Positions 1 through 10,991 of a DNA stretch of 64,000 nt are shown one piece after another. Both the position numbers and the translations under genes were made by a program. A model generated the notes under the pieces. It was not told where the DNA came from. It searched no databases and saw nothing but the letters and a program-made list of their open reading frames with translations. Each line of letters opens with the position of its first letter. The first letter of the stretch is position 1. This DNA is from Ptiloglossa arizonensis (Eukaryota > Arthropoda > Insecta > Hymenoptera > Colletidae): NCBI RefSeq assembly GCF_051014685.1, contig NC_135048.1, positions 29,597,043 through 29,661,042 on the forward strand, given 5' to 3'.

Positions 1-553
1 CTTGTGCCTTTGGCTAGCAGCAACAAAGATCGCCGTGGCATTGCTCTTGATGGACATCTAAAAGTATAGAAAAAATCACTTTAGTAAACAGAAATTTACT
101 TTAGCTTATGCTATTTTCATTTCATCTTTTTTTATTTGAAATTCAGGATGATGACGTGAATCTTGCATCTTCGACGATGGTTGCTGAGGGTAAAACTCCT
201 AGTGATGCCATGGGTATTGTTATCTCTTATTCTGTACGAGTAAAACTGAACTGTGGTACCTTGGGAGGAGAATTGGTTACAGATGTTCCACTTAAATTAA
301 TGCACCCTGCTCCAGGTAAACACACTTTAATAATCGTAATAACGGAAGAATTTACCTCTAGTTTTATATTATAACACTCGTAATATACTTTTTATTTTTT
401 ATTATAGGCGCTGTGGAAAAAGAAAAGGCTATGTTGAAGAAGAACAAGAGCGTTGAGAGGGCACGTTATGAGAATTCTTGCTATTCTAATGACGATGATG
501 ATAATATCGTGTTTGAAGACTTTGCTCGTCTGCGTTTGAACGAGCCAGAATAA
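1..553 (+). CDS. Arr2: Visual arrestin (phosrestin-1/Arr2), C-terminal part
   Basis: Cytosolic photoreceptor arrestin that quenches light-activated rhodopsin. Only the 3' end is in the window, as three exons: 1-63, 147-315 and 408-553, joined in phase, with GT at 64 and 316 and AG at 145-146 and 406-407. The first exon reads LVPLASSNKDRRGIALDG, the second LASSTMVAEGK and VRVKLNCGTLGGEL (the arrestin C-domain beta-strands), and the last ends in NIVFEDFARLRL, the conserved AP2-binding tail. The match is closer to fly Arr2 than to Arr1 or to the non-visual arrestin kurtz: the phrases NKDRRGIALDGHLK and RVKLNCGTLGGE are Arr2-like, and Arr1 lacks the FEDFA tail. The stop TAA is at 551-553. The start and N-domain lie upstream of the window. 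Confidence 0.93.
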
Positions 554-772
554 ATTATTCTCAATAAGGCAAATATTTACTTCAAAAAAATCTTAGATTT
601 GCTATACTTTATAATACATTTAACTCAAAACGCAATAGATTGATATTAATTTAGTAGAATATATTATAAAACATTGTATATATGTAGAATGCGTCGTTTC
701 TAGGATTCTTTTGATGTAAATTATGCTGAAAAATTATAGAAAGAATAATGTGTGCAGCGACCTATGGGAGTA

Positions 773-778
773 AATAAA
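773..778 (+). terminator. Candidate poly(A) signal of Arr2
   Basis: AATAAA about 220 bases after the Arr2 stop, in an A/T-rich 3' UTR (554 to about 850). It is the first clear hexamer downstream. Assigned by position only. Confidence 0.45.
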
Positions 779-1054
779 TATTAATATAAGGGAAAAATGT
801 AACAAAAAAATATTAAAAAAAAAACGAAAAGTATCACATAAAAATATATATTGTCTGAGAATTTCTATCCGATAGTGGTGGTCGGTTAGAAATTCACGCG
901 AAGGCGAACAAAAAAAATTTCAAGTAAGCTTTATAAATAATTTTTATTCGGCTAAGTTTAAAACTTTCCCGCCTTACCAGAAGTGACGTGTATGTTTTAA
1001 ATTTTGATTTATTGTGATTATAACGTGTCTGTAAATGTTCATTTATTACAAACT

Positions 1055-1686
1055 GATAGCATTGTTGAGTTATAATCTGTATATTAGAAGAAAAATATAA
1101 ACATTGCAAAATGCGAACATCTGAATTTATTTATTTAGAATTATGACATAAACCTTTTATATTTAATTAGTTGAGTCGAAAGAAACTCAATTTTTACCAA
1201 ACCCAGAAAACCGATAGCATTGTTGAGTTATAATCCGTATATTAGAAGAAGAATATAAACATTGCAAAATGCGAATATCTAAATTTATTTATTTAGAATT
1301 ATGACATAAAGCTTTTATATTTAATTAGTCGAGTTGAAAGAAACTCAATTTTTACCAAACCCAGAAAACCGATAGCATTGTTGAGTTATAATCCGTATAT
1401 TAGAAGAAGAATATAAACATTGCAAAATGCGAATATCTAAATTTATTTATTTAGAATTATGACATAAAGCTTTTATATTTAATTAGTCGAGTTGAAAGAA
1501 ACTCAATTTTTACCAAATTCAGAAGACTGGTAGCAATGTTGAGTTATAATTCATATATTAGAAGAAAAATATAAACATTGCAAAATATGAACATCTAAAT
1601 TTATTTATTTAGAATTTTGACATAAACCTCTTATATTTAATTAGTCGAGTTGAAAGAAACTCAATTTTTACCAAACCCAGAAAATT
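1055..1686. repeat. Tandem repeat, 4 copies of a 158 bp unit
   Basis: Units start at about 1055, 1213, 1371 and 1529, each exactly 158 bases after the last. The shared phrases are GATAGCATTGTTGAGTTATA at the start and GAAACTCAATTTTTACCAAA near the end. Copies 2 and 3 are almost identical; 1 and 4 are more diverged. The array fills the space between the convergent 3' ends of Arr2 and TFIIE-alpha. No long open frame spans it. Confidence 0.93.
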
Positions 1687-1687
1687 A

Positions 1688-1693
1688 TTTATT
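1688..1693 (-). terminator. Candidate poly(A) signal of TFIIE-alpha
   Basis: TTTATT on the plus strand (AATAAA on minus), about 95 bases past the TFIIE-alpha stop. It lies exactly where the last 158 bp repeat copy breaks off. Assigned by position. Confidence 0.45.
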
Positions 1694-1784
1694 TTATGAC
1701 TATACAAAATATTACAAGGATTTCAATAACCGTTCAGTCTTGCAAAACATTGTTACATATTTGACAATGCTGACTGTATTCTGT

Positions 1785-3570
1785 TTAGTCATACATATGA
1801 GAATAATATTCTTGATATGCCTGAATGTATGCTTCTTTTTCTACTGGTGTCATCTCTGCGATTAATGTATCATTTACATCTGCAATCGCAACAGTTTTCC
1901 CCGCGACAGTTACGGTTGGTACAAGATCATCATCTTCAGAATCCATTGTTTCTACATCTCCTAAACAATTAAAAAAAAATGTGTATATTTTTTTAACATA
2001 TACTATCACAATTTTTTTAAAACGATTTATAGGGACCGCACCTGTATCAATGGCCTGCATTTCGGCAACTTCTTCATTATCACTACTATCGCTAGATTCT
2101 TGAGGTAATACAGATTTTATAGCAGCTGCTGCATTCGTGCCTCCCTTCTTTTCATGAGCTAACAATACAGACATAATATCTTCACCCTGTTTATTATTCG
2201 TCATAGTTGTATTAGTGGCAGTGGCTGCAGCTTTATCCAATATGTTCTCTTGTGTATTGACTCCATCGGGCTGAAGACAAAGATTATCAGTAGAAATGTT
2301 AATAAAAGATCAAAATGATTAAAGCAGCTGAAAATATACCTGTGAATCGGAGTTTATAACTGTACTTTCCATCATCCAAATTGGTCTTTCCTTTCTTCTA
2401 TTTGCTGCGTTATCATCGGTGGATTCATCGCCGATTGTAACGTCTACTCTGGTATCTTCTACCATAAAACCTGACGACCTTGTAGCTTCACCAGACCATT
2501 GTTCACCAGGTGCTCTTAGACTACTTGGTTTCCTTGTGTCAATTCTACAGAAAAATATAAATAAAGTTCATAACAATTGCTGTACAAAATTAATTAAAAA
2601 TACATACCCTTTAATGGTATTTATATCAACTGGTTCTGGTTCTAATATTTCAGGAGCCAACTTGATACCTTCTACTTCCCTTAATAAAATATAAAGAGGT
2701 TCTAATTGTTCATTAAACTTGGCTAATAACAGCCTTGAGTCTTTCTTTGGAAGGGCAGACTGATCTTCTTCCACTACTTCACGACAAAATGTACATCTAA
2801 ATTCACCAGTGGTCATATCAAACAATTGATCTGCCTACATTATGTTACATTAATAAATATCTCGTGGTTAATAATTTTGCAAGGTTATACAGCAGCATTT
2901 CTCAAATTAATCATTTAAATAATTGTGTAATTAAAAAATTTAAGAAACGTTGTTGTAGAGTTAAAAAATAATTTACTTACCTCAAGATCAGTAAATGTTT
3001 TTAAACAATTTGTACATTTAAAACTTGCCCTACTGGTAGCATCTCGTTCTTCAGTTTCCATTCTTTTCCTCATTAAGTCTAATTTATATTTTACTACATT
3101 TACAAAAGTCTAAAATATGGATACATATAAAAATTTATTTAATGGACAAATTATAAAATTCATATGGTCTATTAATACCTTACCTTATAGTTAATAAAAT
3201 AATAGTTAACTTTTTGTGCTTTTCCATCGGAACCAGTTTCCATTTTTAATCTCACTTGTATGAATTTATCATTACGCAATGTAGATATCCTAGCTCTTAA
3301 CATTTTACGTTCAAATTTCAAAAGTTCACATATGTCATCTTCTTTCATACCTGGTCATATAAAACAAAATCTGATTAATTAAAATATAAGTTTATATATA
3401 TTATTTCAAATATAATTCTGTATTTTATCTATAGTATACATACATGGATTTCTAACTAACATATCAACAATCAATGCATCTTCTATTGTATAAAATCCAC
3501 GTACAACTAAACGTGCCAATTGCTTTAGACTACTGGGAACTTCTGTAACAAGTCGTTCTTCACCACTCAT
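1785..3570 (-). CDS. TfIIEalpha: Transcription initiation factor IIE subunit alpha
   Basis: Nuclear RNA polymerase II general factor that recruits and regulates TFIIH at the preinitiation complex. Seven minus-strand exons: 3570-3444, 3350-3184, 3109-2981, 2834-2608, 2544-2340, 2270-2042 and 1960-1785. Together they are 1,260 nt, 419 residues, close to the human 439. The start [20 protein letters not shown] matches the family's N-terminal winged helix (human ...LTEVPAALKRLAK). Exons 3 and 4 make the zinc ribbon, CTNC followed by CTFC, with the phrase [13 protein letters not shown]. Next comes [18 protein letters not shown], then an acidic, Ser-rich region and a C-terminal [15 protein letters not shown] block ending [14 protein letters not shown]. 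All junctions keep frame. The last intron (2041-1961) is itself open in frame with the downstream exon, so intron retention would add residues without a stop. Divergent to RABL3. Confidence 0.96.
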
Positions 3571-4124
3571 TTTTCTTGTGGTTACATATAATAAAATATT
3601 ATAAAGATTGCTGAAACTTATTGAAAAGAAAATGTAATTAATATGCATTACATATAAATAGTACTCAAAATATTAAAATAATTTATGTAATTAAAAATTA
3701 TTTATTTTTACAATTTACTTTGAAAATTATTGACGTTATGTTAATTTTAAAGGAAAAATATTAATGTGAGTTTTATTCATTTTATTAGATTTAATTAAAT
3801 TCTTAATAAGAAATTCTAACCTTTAAAGTTGCATAAATAGTACTTTTATCACAAAATATCTTGAATCAGCGTTAGTAGTAGTAAATTAAAATATACATTA
3901 TAATATTAAGCGTGCGTCCTCGCAAAAGAAATAAAAAACAAAAGGACAAGATTCATTATTCCGTCGATCGTTTAAGAACGATAAAGTACCGTTCCGACGG
4001 ACGCTTGTTTATAACTACAATAATTTTTAGGTTATGTATTCACGATAAAAACTTCCAAATGATTACCTGTCAAATGACAAGATCATAAAAAATTCATTTA
4101 CATATGGTTTGCCAACAATTATTA
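3571..4124. promoter_or_regulatory. Shared upstream region of TFIIE-alpha (-) and RABL3 (+)
   Basis: This 554 bp spacer separates two divergent starts. Its centre (3905-4010) is foldable: AAGCGTGCGTCC near 3909 opposes GGACGCTT near 3999. Inside are CCGTCG (3961-3966) opposing CGACGG (3995-4000) and the palindrome ATCGTT-TAAG-AACGAT (3967-3982). This is the only non-A/T-rich stretch of the spacer, so it is the best candidate for a bidirectional core promoter. A small inserted element is an alternative. Confidence 0.5.
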
Positions 4125-5332
4125 ATGGCTGCAATAGATAAAGTTAAAATTATTGTTGTTGGTGATTCTGGTAAGTATTTTAAACAGTTGTAAAATGCTT
4201 TACATATTTATTTGTATTATTTATATTTTGACAAATGTCACACGAATAAAATCGTAATTACTTTTAACAATATATTGCTTTAAATCGATTTACTATAATT
4301 TATTATTTGACTCAGATATTATATTTTGCTTGTTTTTTAATTATTTTTATAACATTTATAGGTTATATGACTAGTACTTTTCTCATATGTATATATTTCG
4401 TTGTGATTTTTTAAATATTTAATTTCTTTTTATTTTATCTGTAGGTGTTGGAAAAACATCTTTGACAAATTTAATATGTCAGCAACAGCCTATTAGTAAT
4501 CCTTCATGGACTATAGGTTGTTCTGTAGAAGTTAAATTACATGAATACAAGGAAGGAACGCCTAATCAAAGAAGATATTTTATTGAATTATGGGACATTG
4601 GTGGAAGTCAAAGTCATAAAAATACAAGATCTGTCTTCTACAACCCAACTAATGGTATCTACCTAAAATGTTCAAATAACATCACGATTGTAATTCAGGA
4701 ACTTCATTATAAACTATTCCAAATGATATAGGTATAATATTGGTCCATGATTTAACAAACAGAAAGTCTCAACAGAATCTTCAAAAATGGCTTGAAGAAG
4801 TTTTAACTAAAGATAATAATTATATGAAATCAAAACCATTTGATGATTTTGATCCTGAAAAATTTGTAGGAACTACTCAGGTATAAAAAATTACTGCTAC
4901 AAGTATGTGTATATAATCTTGTGCAACATTGTTTTATATAAAGAAAATCTTTTTTTTTGTACAGATACCAATTTTAGTTGTTGGTACAAAATTAGACTTA
5001 ATCGCAGAAGTGAGATCAAATGTTCACAGACGTTCTTCAACTATAGCAGAGGAATGTGGTGCTGATGAAATATTTTTGGTATGTCTGCAGTTTCATTATT
5101 TAATATTGATTGCATTAACATTATTATTTTGTTCTAATTAATTCTGTTCCTGTAGGACTGTCGTCAAGTGAGGTCACTAGCTGCTGGCTCTAGCTCATCT
5201 GTCAAATTAAGCAGATTTTTTGATAAAGTTATTGAAAGACGTTACTATTCGTCAAGAGATGGAATTAGTCCTGATAAACGACGATTGCCAATATATACCC
5301 CATACAGTACAAAAGTTTATCATAATGATTGA
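4125..5332 (+). CDS. RABL3: Rab-like small GTPase RABL3
   Basis: Small Ras-superfamily GTPase; the family lacks the usual C-terminal prenylation cysteines. Five exons: 4125-4170, 4445-4654, 4732-4880, 4965-5078 and 5156-5332. The product starts [20 protein letters not shown], containing the P-loop split across the first intron. Then come [21 protein letters not shown] (switch II), IILVHDLTN and the base-recognition motif TKLD in VVGTKLDLI, followed by [19 protein letters not shown], which is very characteristic of RABL3. It ends without a CAAX box. An in-frame ATG at 4104 would add seven residues; 4125 is preferred because it matches the start of the human protein (MASLDRVK). The reading frame is complete. 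Confidence 0.95.
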
Positions 5333-6367
5333 AAGTTTTTAAATTCTTCAAATTTATGACAGAACCAACAGATTTTTAGTTTTTGAAGTTCTCAATATAC
5401 AAAACTTTTTTAGTGTGTATGAAGTATGCATTTTTAACAAATGGACTATTAACACTTTAACTGCTATGTGTACTGTATTGTTACATATTAAGCCTGGATG
5501 ACACAATTTTTGCTCTGCAATTAAAGTGTTCAAAACTATTATTTTAAATTACTAGTATTAAAAATTTTGTAAAATTATTAAATGCATAATTGGCTATATA
5601 TTTTATAATTAACTATTTATATAAATTCCCAAATCATATGTATAAAGTATTTATTTTATTAAAATATTAAAAAACAAGACGCGTTTCATCTGTTCCAATT
5701 TTCATCGAACTGCACGATTTCTACTTTGTGAGTAAGGTTTTACATTTGTCTATTGTCGTTCTTATGAACGATCATTAATAAATATGACGGGATTGGATGT
5801 TTTCACAATTTTTTTGATTACGTCACACTGTAGCGCGCGATAGAAAACATTTCAAAAACTGATTCCTGTTTCGTTCTCAATTTGTGTTTATTAATATCAA
5901 AATACTACAAACATATAAATAGTAATATAATAATGAAAAAGTGGAAAGAAAGTTTTACACATTTTAGTTGTATGTGCATTCTTCGATTAATCAATTCATT
6001 ATATCTGGACATTATGCTTTATACTTACCTTTCTAAATTTCCTGGTGTGAGTGTTCTATTCTAAGGTAGATACATATATTGCATTTTCGAACGTAATATA
6101 AAGGTTAATACGTGTTACCTGATCGTCTGTCAAACGTAACTTCCATCGAATATGCTAATATCTCCGATCGTATTAACTTAAATGTTTTACCGCATCTAGT
6201 CGATCTGGTTAATTTAATCCGATTTTTTAAATTAAACACAAATTTGCTAAATATTTGTTTGTAAGAGTGAAATTGCTCTTTTCTTTCGACGATTATTAAC
6301 ACGTGTATAAGTGATATAAATAAGTAACAAATAATGACCTTTTTCTTATAGGACGTTTTCTTCTAGA
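5333..6367 (+). promoter_or_regulatory. RABL3 3' UTR and AFG1L promoter / 5' UTR region
   Basis: After the RABL3 stop the sequence is A/T-rich with no clear AATAAA before about 5,650. Around 5690-5850 it becomes less A/T-rich and holds a palindrome, TCGTTC-TTAT-GAACGA (5756-5771), then TTACGTCA and TAGCGCGCGA near 5818-5842. This looks like the AFG1L core promoter. A splice acceptor (CTTATAG, about 6346-6352) just before the AFG1L ATG suggests a non-coding first exon near 5850-5900 spliced to the coding exon. No protein gene is supported here. Confidence 0.45.
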
Positions 6368-8370
6368 ATGATTTGTTTGTTTCCAAAGAAATTTCCAAAG
6401 CAGAACTATCTTTCGAATTTTCTGGCACGATTTCAACCAGGTTTTGTACAATATTATGGATATGGTAATGATACTACCTTGTACAAAGATGGTCCTATTG
6501 CTATTTTAAAGAATAAAGTAGCAAAAGGAGAGTTAATGAAAGATGACCATCAGCTAAAAGTTGCTGGAACTTTACAAGGTATTTATGAAGAAATAAATGG
6601 ATACAAGCCAGAGGAATCTGGCCTGATAAACAAATGGCTTGGTAGAAAGAGGAGGCAGCCGCCAAAAGGATTATATCTTTATGGAGCAGTAGGTGGAGGA
6701 AAAACAATGTTGATGGATCTTTTCTATGAATGCTGCCAGGTATCTCGTTTTGCAGTTCCAGTAAGTAGTGCACATGGGGAGCCAAACTTTTTGTTATTAG
6801 TTATCAACTTGACATTCATAATATTTTTCAGAATATTTTTCAGCAACAAAGGGTTTACTTTATATAGCAAAGGAAATGTTATAAAGAAAACTCTTAATCT
6901 GTGATAAAGGTACTACATAATGGCTTTCCATATGCAGTACAATGTAAAATAAATCCTCTAAATTAAAAACAAATAAATAATTGTCATGATACATATTACT
7001 CCAGATTGAAAAAAAGAAAAGAGTTCATTTTCACTCTTTCATGGCGGATGTACATAATAAAGTACATGAAGTGAAGAAAACTATTGTGCGCGATGTTAGC
7101 AGTACAAAGCTCAAACCATTTGATCCAATACCACCAGTTGCCAGAAGCATTACTGAAGAAGCTTGGTTACTCTGTTTTGATGAGTTTCAGGTTTAACAAT
7201 AGAGCATATAATTGAATATAGAGGATTTAAAATAACATACATTAATAGAAGATATGTATATCACAGGTAACTGATATTGCAGATGCAATGATATTGAAAC
7301 GATTATTTACTGAACTGTTTAGCAATGGTGTCATAGTAATTGCAACTAGTAATAGAGCACCAGATGATTTATACAAGAATGGATTGCAAAGGGGAAATTT
7401 TATTCCATTTATACAGATATTAAAAAATTATTGCATTGTAAATTCTTTAGATTCAGGTATTGATTATAGATTGAAAACTGGACTTAGCGATGAAAAAATT
7501 TATTTCATGTATGTAAAAATATTTATAAATAGAATATATGACAAAGCATTTGTTTATATAGATCAAATAAAGTAGATAATTATTGTAGTAAAGGAAAAGA
7601 TGCAACAAATGATGTAGATAAGGTATTTAAGTATTTATGCTCAAAGGAAAATGATGTTGTGAGACAACGTACCATTTGTATAAGAGGTCGCAATGTTACT
7701 TTTCAAAGAACATGTGGGCAAGTGTTGGATTCCACTTTTAAAGAATTGTGTGATAGAGTAGGTTCTTTGATATCCTCTTCCATTTTCAATATGTTGTATT
7801 ATTTCTTTTTGTATATTCTTACATTTTCTTGTAGCCACTTGGTGCTAGTGATTATCTAGAACTTAGTCAAGTATTTCATACAGTCATTATAAGAGATGTA
7901 CCACAACTAGATTTTCGACTTAAATCTCAAACTAGGAGATTTATTACATTAATTGATACACTATATGATAATAGGGTAAGGTTCTAGCCTTAGCAATTGA
8001 TTTTAAGTAATTACATGATTACAGGAATTTATTATACAAATGAAAAAATTGTTTAGGTACGAGTTGTCATATCTGCAGCTGTACCGCATACAAAACTGTT
8101 TGTACCAGAAGGTGAAAATGAATTTACAGATGAAAAAAGAATGCTAATGGATGATTTAAAAATATCACATGGTTCAGTGAGTTAAATGTTATTAATAGAT
8201 ATTCCTAAATGTAGATGTATTATATTATTCTTTTGCATTATTTATAGGATGACCATAAATCTAATCTTTTTACTGGAGAAGAAGAACTCTTTGCTTTTGA
8301 TCGTACTATATCACGACTTTCAGAAATGCAAACAGCACAATATTGGGATATGTGGCAACAACATAGATAA
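6368..8370 (+). CDS. AFG1L: AFG1-like mitochondrial AAA+ ATPase
   Basis: Mitochondrial AAA+ ATPase (AFG1/LACE1 family) linked to quality control of respiratory-chain subunits. Exons: 6368-6739, 7005-7190, 7267-7508, 7589-7757, 7835-7975, 8057-8176 and 8248-8370, all in phase. The Walker A motif GAVGGGKT is at the end of the first coding exon, Walker B LLCFDEFQ ends the second, and the third has the sensor [15 protein letters not shown] and the arginine-finger region NGLQR. Later come [11 protein letters not shown] (split across introns), [12 protein letters not shown] and [17 protein letters not shown], all family hallmarks. The ATG at 6368 follows a splice acceptor and gives a basic, hydrophobic N-terminus ([11 protein letters not shown]) that could be a short mitochondrial signal. 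The 7508/7589 junction is chosen because it is the only one that keeps frame without a stop. Confidence 0.94.
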
Positions 8371-9265
8371 TAGTAATTCAAATTAGCACAAATTTCATTA
8401 GTTCCTTTTGCTAGTATATTTATCTAAGTCAATAAATTATAAATCCTTATTAAAAGTGCTTTTGGCAAATATTATTTTAACATGAAAATGTTGTTACATT
8501 TTCTCAGGCACGGTACTTGAAATTTATGCAAAATGTATCAAACAATTCAAAGTATTTACAATATTATTTATTTTTGTTTTAATATTTATTTATTTTAATA
8601 TTGAACTATGTACAATGTACAGCAATAAAGAATAATCATTATTGAGTTTTACACATTAATTGCTTTCTCTAAATATATTAAATAGTTCCTAATGTTACAT
8701 ATACAACTCTTGTATAAAATATGTATGAAATGAATAAATTATGTTAATACTGAGGGAAAATATTTTTTCCGACTAATATATCGACATATTTTTATCTTAT
8801 TAATGTTGTAGATCTGACATGACCATAATTTCATTAATGAATCGATTGATCGATTAAATTAAGTACGCAAACGTTCAAATAACAAGTGCTATATATTCTA
8901 TTAAGCAAAATTTACATGCAAATTGATAAATTTCTAACCAAAAATCTCCATATTCGAGTCATCAGTTTTTATCGCTTTAGTTAAGCTTTATCATTTTGTC
9001 ACAAATACGTGTAAACGAATACTCGAAATACACACAACACTTACATCTCGCATCATAATACGTATAAATGATCACAAATCATATAAGATTACGTTATCAA
9101 ATTGTATTTTTAAACCACATCTTTTATAAATTCGTGGCACAGTCACTAACGTTTCCTTTCCATTTTGTTTTACTATTGCGCGCTAGTTTCACTTTCTTAA
9201 GCAATAATTGAGATTGTCGACATACTTTTTAGTCATATATAGTAGATACAATATATTTCACTAAA
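8371..9265 (+). other. AFG1L 3' UTR and DERA upstream region
   Basis: A/T-rich spacer. AATAAA at 8431-8436 is a likely poly(A) signal of AFG1L; more hexamers follow near 8,620 and 8,730. The last 120 bases before DERA contain GCGCGCTAG (9178-9186), the reverse of an element seen upstream of AFG1L, in an otherwise A/T-rich context, so the DERA promoter is probably there. No other gene is seen. Confidence 0.4.
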
Positions 9266-10551
9266 ATGGACATTCAACAACTGATTAAGAGTACGTGATT
9301 TAATGTTCCATATTAAAAATTAAAAATTGATTTTGATATTAAATATTAAATTTGATTAAAATTGTATGTACAAGTACATTTTTAATTTTTATTTATTTCA
9401 ATTAATATGCTTTAATTAGTTCATTTTAGTTGCAGTGGAATTTAACCAATCTCAGATAGATGAAAAAGTTCATTCTATACGTTCTAAAGTTAATGCATTA
9501 AAAAATGATGCAAAAAGTAGTTGGTTAATGAAAGCAATAAGCTATATAGACTTAACTACTTTAGGAGGGGATGATACACCTACAAAAATTAAAGCTGTTT
9601 GTGCAAAAGTAATTTCAACATGGCAATTACAATTGTTGTAGTTTAATATGTATGTGACAATTGATCCGTGTTAAATTTGTACACAATAATATATAATTAT
9701 AGGCTGTTAATCCCTTTGAGTCATCACCTGTATCGACAGAACCTCTGCACACTGCAGCTGTATGTGTTTATCCTTTGAGACTTACAGATGTTGTGACTTC
9801 GTTAGCAAAACTTGATAAAGGACATACAGTTTCTATAGCTACTGGTTAGTAACGCATTTCCTTGTTAATTGTACTTAAATTGAAGTCCAATGTATCATTC
9901 AAAATGTTATTGTTTTGTAAACAGTAGGCGGAGGATTTCCATCTGGACAATTTCCATTAGAAACACGTCTTCGAGAAGTAGAAATAGGTATTGAAAATGG
10001 TGCTAATGAGATTGATATTGTTATCAACAGACCATTGGCTCTAATGCACCAATGGGAAGAATTATACAAAGAATTGACATTATTTCGAACAGTCTGTGGC
10101 AATAATGTATGTTTAAAAATTATACTAGCCACTGGGGAATTGGTTAGTTTAGAAAATATATACAAAGCATCTATGGTAGCAATGATGGCTGGAGCTGATT
10201 TTATTAAAACATCTACTGGAAAGGAAACAATAAATGCTACTTTACCAGTTGGAATAGTTATGTGTAATGCAATTAAAGATTATTATAAATCAACACAGAG
10301 AAAGGTATATGATTTTGTCTTAAACAAAAAATAACAAATATTCTTTAATTTTTTATATATTTGCTATCAAGTTGTGTTATTTGCAGATTGGTTTCAAACC
10401 TGCTGGAGGTATTAAAACTGCACAAGAGGCCTTGGAATGGATAATGTTAGTGCAAATGGAATTAGGAGATGAATGGTTAACTAAAGATTTATTTCGGATC
10501 GGCGCATCTAGTTTATTAGACGATATTGTTAGAACAATACGTTTGGAGTAA
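9266..10551 (+). CDS. DERA: Deoxyribose-phosphate aldolase
   Basis: Cytosolic class I aldolase that splits 2-deoxyribose 5-phosphate into glyceraldehyde 3-phosphate and acetaldehyde (deoxynucleoside catabolism). Exons: 9266-9290, 9430-9608, 9703-9844, 9925-10304 and 10387-10551. Features in order: WLMKAISYIDLTTLGGDDT, AAVCVYPLRL, GANEIDIVINR (catalytic Asp region), CLKIILATGEL, the Schiff-base lysine in FIKTSTGKET, and the second catalytic lysine in GFKPAGGIK. The ending GDEWLTKDLFRIGASSLL matches the animal enzyme. The first exon is only 25 nt (MDIQQLIK). The product is shorter at the C-terminus than human DERA, which has about 25 extra residues. The acceptor of exon 4 is a CAGTAG pair, so a form lacking one valine is possible. 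Confidence 0.95.
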
Positions 10552-10641
10552 TATAACCTCATACATACAATGTTTTTTATTTTTTTATGTAAATATTTTT
10601 AAATTTACACTATAATTTTATATCATTTTTATAAAGGTTTT

Positions 10642-10647
10642 AATAAA
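10642..10647 (+). terminator. Candidate poly(A) signal of DERA
   Basis: AATAAA about 90 bases after the DERA stop, the first hexamer in the 3' region. Confidence 0.5.
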
Positions 10648-10904
10648 AGAAAGGTGTACATTATCAAATGCTTTTCATATTCTCCATCTCATTGATACCA
10701 TTTTATAGAACTTATTGAAATTATTTAATATCAAAATGAATATAAATTACGTAAAATTGATTATAATTACAGTCACAGTTTGCTCGTGTATAACATACAC
10801 AATTGTACAATTTGTACTATTTTAAAAAAGTAAAATTTATAAGTTAATTAAAAATGATATAAATTATTCGTGAAAATCTTAACTGGCTGATAATATTTAA
10901 ACGC

Positions 10905-10991
10905 CATTTTGGCGGCACTAGCGTCGCGCGGGGTTCCTTGATGTGTTCAGAGGCACCGCAAGTTCGTGCCTTTTCCGTTTAGAAAACCAAG
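10905..10991 (+). promoter_or_regulatory. RpS4 core promoter and 5' TOP tract
   Basis: The spacer abruptly becomes GC-rich (GGCGGCACTAGCGTCGCGCG). It ends in a pyrimidine run GCCTTTTCCGTTT (about 10968-10980), 12 bases before the ATG. A C-initiated oligopyrimidine start is the usual 5' TOP signal of ribosomal protein mRNAs, which couples translation to growth signalling. The transcription start is inferred, not measured. Confidence 0.65.

Noticed and set aside
1961..2041. TFIIE-alpha last intron as coding sequence
   Set aside because: The frame is open through it, but it has a good donor and TTTAG acceptor and its translation ([14 protein letters not shown]) is unlike the family; spliced reading restores the acidic C-terminus.
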